NCBI GenBank assembly: GCA_021845645.1
Contig: JAJZVM010000166.1
Location: 1 to 9,336 of the forward strand
From: Bacillota bacterium
GTDB lineage: Bacteria > Bacillota_E > JAJZYS01 > JAJYTV01
Direction: 5' to 3'
DNA length: 9,336 nt
The notes under the pieces are model-generated. The model saw nothing but the letters and a program-made list of their open reading frames with translations. It searched no databases and had not been told where the DNA came from. A program made the position numbers and the translations under genes. Of the stretch, positions 5,980 through 9,336 are shown one piece after another. Position 1 is the first letter of the stretch, and each line of letters starts with the position of its first letter.

Positions 5980-5995
5980 CGTTCGCAAGCGAACG
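5980..5995. promoter_or_regulatory. Probable MarR operator, CGTTCGC-AA-GCGAACG
   Basis: A perfect 16-bp inverted repeat (7-bp arms, 2-bp centre) lies about 10 bp downstream of the proposed -10 and 18 bp before the marR start. Size and position fit the autoregulatory operators of MarR-family repressors, which block the promoter until a ligand binds. Confidence 0.6.
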
Positions 5996-6013
5996 AAGGG
6001 CGAGGCGTGTTGC

Positions 6014-6508
6014 GTGGAGCCGCATCTCGAGGAACTGCTGCTGGAACTGGTGCACACGCTTAACCGGCGCATGATCGAGTGCGTCCAGCCGGTGGCGCGC
6101 CTGCACGAACTATCGCATATGGCCATGTTCGTGCTGCGCATCATCCAGTCCTCGCCCGGCGAGACCGTCAGCGATCTTGCGCGCCGCGCGGAGATCGCCA
6201 AGTCGCACATCTCCAATACGGTCGACCTGCTGGGCACAAAGGGCTTCGTCGAGAAGCGGCCTGACCTTCAGGACAGGCGCCTCATCCACCTCTATCCGAC
6301 GGAGAAGGCGCAGGCCTTGGGTGAGACCATTCTGGCAGAGGCGCACCGCAGTCTGTCGGCCGTGCTGGACGAGGTCGACGCCGCGACGGTTGCCGCGCTC
6401 GTCGACCAGCTTCGCGTCGTGCTTGACGCTTTCGACCGGCACACCGCCCAGGCGCCAGGCGGGGCGCGCGCCGCAGTTCCATTCCCCGGGGACCACACCA
6501 GGAGGTAG
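6014..6508 (+). CDS. MarR-family transcriptional repressor
   Basis: The protein of 164 residues has the MarR winged helix: a helical N-terminus, then SDLARRAEIAKSHISNTVDL (helix-turn-helix, about residues 54-73), GFVEKR and the wing PDLQDRRLIHLYPTEKA with its D-x-R-R signature. A long dimerisation helix pair follows. The start is GTG 6014, with AAGGGCGAGG ending 8 nt before it. MarR proteins bind DNA as dimers and are released by small aromatic or toxic ligands. Here the gene is first in an operon with an efflux pump and follows a perfect inverted repeat, so it most likely represses its own operon. Its last bases AGG-AGG-TAG serve as the SD of the pump gene, coupling their translation. The ligand cannot be read from the sequence. 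The tail (APGGARAAVPFPGDHTRR) looks disordered. Confidence 0.9.
   Translation: MEPHLEELLLELVHTLNRRMIECVQPVARLHELSHMAMFVLRIIQSSPGETVSDLARRAEIAKSHISNTVDLLGTKGFVEKRPDLQDRRLIHLYPTEKAQALGETILAEAHRSLSAVLDEVDAATVAALVDQLRVVLDAFDRHTAQAPGGARAAVPFPGDHTRR
6500..6506 (+). promoter_or_regulatory. Shine-Dalgarno of the MFS gene inside the marR stop
   Basis: AGGAGGT overlaps the last two sense codons and the first base of the stop of marR, and ends 9 nt before ATG 6516. It sets the MFS start there rather than in the longer open frame that overlaps marR. Confidence 0.8.
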
Positions 6509-6515
6509 GGCCAGA

Positions 6516-8165
6516 ATGCGCAATCCCTTGTCTGCGGCCGGGCGGCAAGCAGGGCGGATCCAGACCACGAACCAGATTTCGGACGACAAGCGATGGATCG
6601 CGCTTGTCGCGGTGATGATCGCGATGTTTTTCTCGTCCCTCGACCAGACCGTGGTGTCGACGGCGATGCCGGTCATCATCAGCGAGCTCAAGGGCTTCAA
6701 CCTGTACGCGTGGGTGTTCACGGGCTACATCCTGGCGACATCGGTGACCGTTCCGCTGTACGGACGCCTCTCCGACATGTACGGCCGCAAGCCGTTCTAC
6801 ATCTTCGGCTTCCTCGTCTTCCTCGTGGGTTCGGCCGTCGCGGGCATGTCGACGTCCATCCAGATGCTGATCTTCGCGCGAGCCTTCCAGGGCGTCGGGG
6901 CCGGCGCCATGATGAGCATGCCCAGGGCGACGATCGGTGACATCTTCAACCCGCGTGAGCGCGGGCGCTGGATGGGCATGATCATGGGCGTCTTCGGTCT
7001 CTCGACGATCATCGGACCGGCGCTCGGCGGCTGGATCACGGACCACTGGAGCTGGCACTGGGTCTTCTACATCAACATGCCGGTGGCGCTGATCGCACTG
7101 GGCATGGTCATGTACGCCCTGCCGACCGTGCGCACGGACCACCGCCACCACATCGACTGGTGGGGCAGCGTCACGCTCGCGGCGTTCCTCGTGCCCGTCC
7201 TGCTCGCCGTCACCTGGGGCGGCTCGACGTACGCATGGGGATCCGTGCAGGAGATCGGGCTCTTCGCGTTTTCGGCCGTCATGCTGGTCAGCTTCCTGCT
7301 GATCGAGCGAAGTGCCGAGGAGCCGATCATCGCGCTCGAGTTCTTCAAGAACCGGACATTCAGCTCGGCGATGATCGTGACCTTGATGGTCGCGATGTCG
7401 ATGTTCGCGGTGATGCTGGTGCTGCCGATCTACGTCCAGGGCGTGCTGGGCATGAACGCGGAAAACAGCGGCTACCTGATGACGCCGATGATGCTGAGCT
7501 TCATCGTCGCGAGCATCGTCGGGGGTCAGCTGATCACGCGCACCGGCAAGTACAAGGCGCTCGTCTTCATGGGCGGCATTGCCATGGTGCTCGGCTCAGT
7601 GCTCCTGACGCGCCTCACGATCTCCTCGCACTGGTCCGACGTCGTCGTCGACATGATCGTGCTGGGACTCGGCATCGGCGCGCTGATGCCGGCGATGGGC
7701 GTCATCGTGCAGAACATCTTCCCCTACCGGGTGATGGGCGCGGTCAATGCGACCCAGCAGATGGGCAACAGCCTCGGTGGCGCGATCGCTTCGCCGATTC
7801 TCGGCACTGTCCTGGCCGCGAGCTTCGCGAGACTCCTGCCCGAGCGCCTGCCCAGCTCCCTCTCCCGCATGTTCGCCACCTTGAGTCCGGCGCAGCGCAA
7901 GGCGTTCTCGGACCCCCAGGGGATCATCAGCGTGCCGGGCCAGAACGCGATCCACCAGCAGTTCAGGGCCCTGGGGCCGCAGGGCGAGGCGCTTTTCAGA
8001 ACCTTCATCCACGCGGTCCGCTCGGCGCTCACCTCGTCGATCGTGGAGCTCTTCTGGGTGGGCGTCATCTTTTCGGCGCTCGCCCTCCTGGGCACGTTCT
8101 TGATCCGCGAGATCCAGCTGAAGCAGAACGAGTTCTTCCGCGAGGGAAGTGGTGGACCGAAGTGA
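6516..8165 (+). CDS. DHA2-family (EmrB/QacA-like) MFS drug efflux transporter
   Basis: The protein of 549 residues is a 14-helix proton-coupled antiporter of the DHA2 type. Visible motifs are the TM1 aspartate in SLDQTVVSTAMP (D43), motif A GRLSDMYGRK (83-92), motif B RAFQGVGAG (122-130) and motif C GVFGLSTIIGPALGG (158-172), the last marking drug antiporters. A hydrophilic loop of about 65 residues precedes the last helix, then a short cytosolic tail. The family exports hydrophobic or cationic compounds, sometimes fatty acids or antibiotics; the substrate here is unknown. The start is ATG 6516, behind AGGAGGT overlapping the marR stop; the frame is open upstream only because of high GC. Only 7 bases separate the two genes, so they form one operon, probably induced when the MarR repressor binds a substrate of the pump. 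A strong hairpin follows 4 bases after the stop. Confidence 0.93.
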   Translation: MRNPLSAAGRQAGRIQTTNQISDDKRWIALVAVMIAMFFSSLDQTVVSTAMPVIISELKGFNLYAWVFTGYILATSVTVPLYGRLSDMYGRKPFYIFGFLVFLVGSAVAGMSTSIQMLIFARAFQGVGAGAMMSMPRATIGDIFNPRERGRWMGMIMGVFGLSTIIGPALGGWITDHWSWHWVFYINMPVALIALGMVMYALPTVRTDHRHHIDWWGSVTLAAFLVPVLLAVTWGGSTYAWGSVQEIGLFAFSAVMLVSFLLIERSAEEPIIALEFFKNRTFSSAMIVTLMVAMSMFAVMLVLPIYVQGVLGMNAENSGYLMTPMMLSFIVASIVGGQLITRTGKYKALVFMGGIAMVLGSVLLTRLTISSHWSDVVVDMIVLGLGIGALMPAMGVIVQNIFPYRVMGAVNATQQMGNSLGGAIASPILGTVLAASFARLLPERLPSSLSRMFATLSPAQRKAFSDPQGIISVPGQNAIHQQFRALGPQGEALFRTFIHAVRSALTSSIVELFWVGVIFSALALLGTFLIREIQLKQNEFFREGSGGPK

Positions 8166-8169
8166 TCGG

Positions 8170-8199
8170 CAGGGCGCCGGGAGCGATCCCGGCGCCCTG
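8170..8199 (+). terminator. Strong hairpin ending the marR-MFS operon
   Basis: A perfect 12-bp GC-rich stem (CAGGGCGCCGGG, loop AGCGAT, then its complement) begins 4 bases after the MFS stop. Position and stability fit a transcription end, but no T-tract follows on either strand, so it may act with Rho or only as an mRNA 3' stabiliser. A second perfect stem, CCGCTTCC-N3-GGAAGCGG, lies at 8222-8240. Confidence 0.55.
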
Positions 8200-8364
8200 A
8201 TGCCGCCACGAAGACGGCTCGCCGCTTCCTGCGGAAGCGGTACCCGCGAGGCACCCTCTGACGCTCTTGCCGGAAGACGCCGCCTTGAACGGCTCGAACT
8301 TGGCGTTTGCCAGTTGTTGTGTGAGCAATAGAGCAGTATCATGGCTCCATGGAGGCGGAGATCG

Positions 8365-8607
8365 ATGGAGAAGGTGCGCAAGCAGCTGTACATCCCGATA
8401 GATCTGGATCGCGCCCTAAAGAGGGTCTCCGAGATCGACCGCCTTTCGGAGTCGGAGGTGGTCCGCAAGGCGCTGCGCTATTTCTTCAAGGAAAGGGCTA
8501 TCAGCGCCGAAGGCAACCCCCTTCTTCTAACCATTGGCCTAGCAGGTCAGGATGGGCCCGGGAACGGTTCGACAGGCCACGATGATATCTATGCGCGCAC
8601 TGAGTAG
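8365..8607 (+). CDS. Ribbon-helix-helix antitoxin (VapB/CopG type)
   Basis: The small protein of 80 residues begins MEKVRKQLYIPIDLDRALKR. The beta strand KQLYIPI (about 6-12) precedes two helices, the second in LSESEVVRKALRYFFKE, which is the RHH/CopG fold that binds DNA as a dimer. The C-terminal half (TIGLAGQDGPGNGSTGHDD) is flexible and acidic at the end, as expected for the part that wraps and blocks a toxin. ATG 8365 is chosen because GGAGGCGGAG (8351-8360) precedes it; ATG 8341 in the same frame would add eight residues and swallow that site. It overlaps the PIN toxin gene, so the two are co-translated. VapB-type proteins with their toxin usually repress their own promoter. TTGCCA at 8307-8312 is a possible -35, but the downstream hexamer is poor. 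Confidence 0.82.
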   Translation: MEKVRKQLYIPIDLDRALKRVSEIDRLSESEVVRKALRYFFKERAISAEGNPLLLTIGLAGQDGPGNGSTGHDDIYARTE

Positions 8608-9028
8608 CGTCTTCATCGACACGGGTGCGTTCCTTGCTCTCGTCGACCCGAAGGATACCTATTTCGAGGCAGCGAGCGAGTTTTACCGGGGCCTCGGCGC
8701 CGCGGTTCGGCAATATACGTCGTGGGCAGTCGTTGCCGAGACCTACACTTGGCTGAGGTACCACCTTGACGCTACCAAGGCGGCACAGTGGCTGGGACGC
8801 TTCGAGGACGCTGAGAAGTCAGCTCTGATTCAAGTGATCTACCCAGAGCGTGATCTTGACCTGAGGACCCGCAGACTCCTCTACCAGTTCCATGACCAGG
8901 CTCTGTCGTACGCCGACGCCTTCACGCTGAGTGTGCTCGAGTCAAGGCCAGATATCGAGGCTGTCTTTGCGTTTGACCACCACATGGCTCTTGCTGGGGT
9001 TACCATCTTGCCTGGCCCTGTAGCATAA
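8582..9028 (+). CDS. PIN-domain ribonuclease toxin (VapC-like)
   Basis: The protein of 148 residues has the full acidic PIN set: D13 in VFIDTGAFLALVD, E53 in VVAETYTWLR, D112 in LSYADAFTLSVLE and D132 in VFAFDHHM. These residues bind Mg/Mn for single-strand RNA cleavage; VapC toxins commonly cut tRNA or rRNA, but the target here is unknown. The start is ATG 8582, which overlaps the antitoxin by 26 bases; ATG 8591 is an alternative giving a 145-residue protein, and ATG 8552 is less likely. Gene order (RHH antitoxin first, overlapping toxin second) and protein sizes fit a VapBC module. All catalytic residues are present, so the toxin looks active. It lies directly next to IS200/IS605 sequence, consistent with a mobile or accessory module. 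Confidence 0.87.
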   Translation: MISMRALSSVFIDTGAFLALVDPKDTYFEAASEFYRGLGAAVRQYTSWAVVAETYTWLRYHLDATKAAQWLGRFEDAEKSALIQVIYPERDLDLRTRRLLYQFHDQALSYADAFTLSVLESRPDIEAVFAFDHHMALAGVTILPGPVA

Positions 9029-9036
9029 TCGCATCC

Positions 9037-9202
9037 ATGCGGACCAGGCCGGCCAACGCGCCGATCGCCGAAGAGCGGGAGCCCTCGGGAGCCTGCCACG
9101 CTGAGGCTGCATCGGCCTCTTCGCCTTCTCCTGGCCGGGCGTCACTTTTACCGGAAGGCGCCGTAAAGCCCCTGGCTTCAGCCACGGGGATATAAGGCGC
9201 CG
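9037..9202 (+). mobile_element. Probable IS200/IS605 end: tnpB 3' remnant with terminal hairpin
   Basis: An open frame of 52 codons, ATG 9037 to TAA 9193-9195, ends ...LLPEGAVKPLASATGI. As I recall, the C-termini of many IS605 TnpB proteins run into the right-end hairpin and read much like this (VKPLASATG). The hairpin is CCCC-TGGCT-TC-AGCCA-C-GGGG (9169-9189), a subterminal hairpin typical of IS200/IS605 ends and of the 3' end of TnpB guide RNAs. It is flanked by direct repeats AAGGCGCCG (9155-9163 and 9194-9202). The rest of the tnpB is missing. Alternatively this is the left end of the tnpB element starting at 9230. Confidence 0.5.
9169..9189 (+). repeat. IS605-type subterminal hairpin
   Basis: The stem TGGCT/AGCCA has a 2-nt loop and is extended by CCCC/GGGG with one bulged C. 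Imperfect hairpins like this are recognised by the single-strand transposase TnpA of the IS200/IS605 family. No tnpA is in the window. Confidence 0.6.
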
Positions 9203-9229
9203 GATGCCGTCATGTGGTAACCTTTGCCT

Positions 9230-9336
9230 ATGGTGATTCGCCGCGGGTTTCGTTTCAAGCTGAAGGCGCCGCCCAAGATCGAGACCGCCTTTCGCACGAT
9301 GGCGGGACATGCCCGCTTCGTCTGGAACAAGGCGCT
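9230..9336 (+). CDS. tnpB: TnpB (IS605 OrfB) N-terminus, cut by the window end
   Basis: The first 35 residues begin MVIRRGFRFKLKAPPKIETA and run on to MAGHARFVWNKA. This is the characteristic N-terminal strand and helix of TnpB (basic start, G-F-x-F-x-L, then R-F-V-W-N-x-A). TnpB is an RNA-guided nuclease that maintains IS200/IS605 elements and is the ancestor of Cas12. The RuvC and zinc-finger parts lie beyond the window, so activity cannot be judged. ATG 9230 has no SD; TAACCT at 9218-9223 might be a -10 for a nearly leaderless message. It lies just downstream of an IS605-type hairpin. Confidence 0.85.
   Translation, partial: MVIRRGFRFKLKAPPKIETAFRTMAGHARFVWNKA

Noticed and set aside
6177..6515. 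N-terminal extension of the MFS protein by 113 residues
   Set aside because: It would overlap marR in another frame and has no transporter features. AGGAGGT before ATG 6516 fixes the start.
6282..8468. Long open frames opposite and in other frames of the MFS gene (for example 6282-7151 and 7596-8468 minus, 7160-8200 plus)
   Set aside because: They are shadows of a strongly supported transporter gene; no domains, low-complexity R/H/D composition and no SD.
1..9336. CRISPR array, tRNA or rRNA genes
   Set aside because: No regularly spaced direct repeats, and no cloverleaf or rRNA-like sequence was recognised on either strand.

Overview
The window reads as chromosomal DNA of a high-GC, endospore-forming Bacillota (Firmicute). 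The main evidence is an intact YtxC-family gene, a family known essentially from spore-forming Firmicutes, next to a lipoprotein that resembles the germination protein GerD. Shine-Dalgarno sequences are strong (AGGAGGT type), and long antisense ORFs are common, as expected at high GC. No rRNA, tRNA or CRISPR array is visible, and the species cannot be named from this sequence.

Layout. (1) 39-1178, minus: an intact ferritin-VIT1 fusion (MbfA-like iron exporter or detoxifier), with a divergent intergenic region of about 380 bp that holds a Fur-like site and an inverted repeat. (2) 1557-2399, plus: ytxC. (3) about 2586-3419, plus: a lipoprotein built of four 42-residue units, possibly GerD-like, whose start codon is unclear. 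(4) 3420-5672: an eroded stretch. A SplB-like radical SAM gene (minus) has lost a cluster cysteine and carries several frameshifts. About 1.1 kb away lies a second, truncated copy of its 3' tail. Between the two tails sits an intact unknown membrane-anchored protein (3835-4464, minus) with an unusually hairpin-rich leader. (5) 5936-8199, plus: a compact marR-MFS drug-efflux operon with promoter, two perfect inverted repeats as candidate operators, SD-coupled genes and a terminal 12-bp hairpin. (6) 8365-9028, plus: an overlapping RHH antitoxin/PIN toxin pair (VapBC type). (7) 9037-9336: IS200/IS605 material, namely a probable tnpB 3' remnant with its hairpin end, then the start of another tnpB cut by the window edge.

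Working together: the first three genes plausibly belong to vegetative or sporulation physiology (iron handling, spore development and germination). The marR-MFS operon is a self-contained inducible efflux unit. The right end is accessory (toxin-antitoxin plus transposon ends), and the middle shows gene decay. I found no clearly new multi-gene system. The best leads are the repeat lipoprotein, the duplicated radical SAM tails bracketing an unknown membrane gene, and that gene's structured leader.
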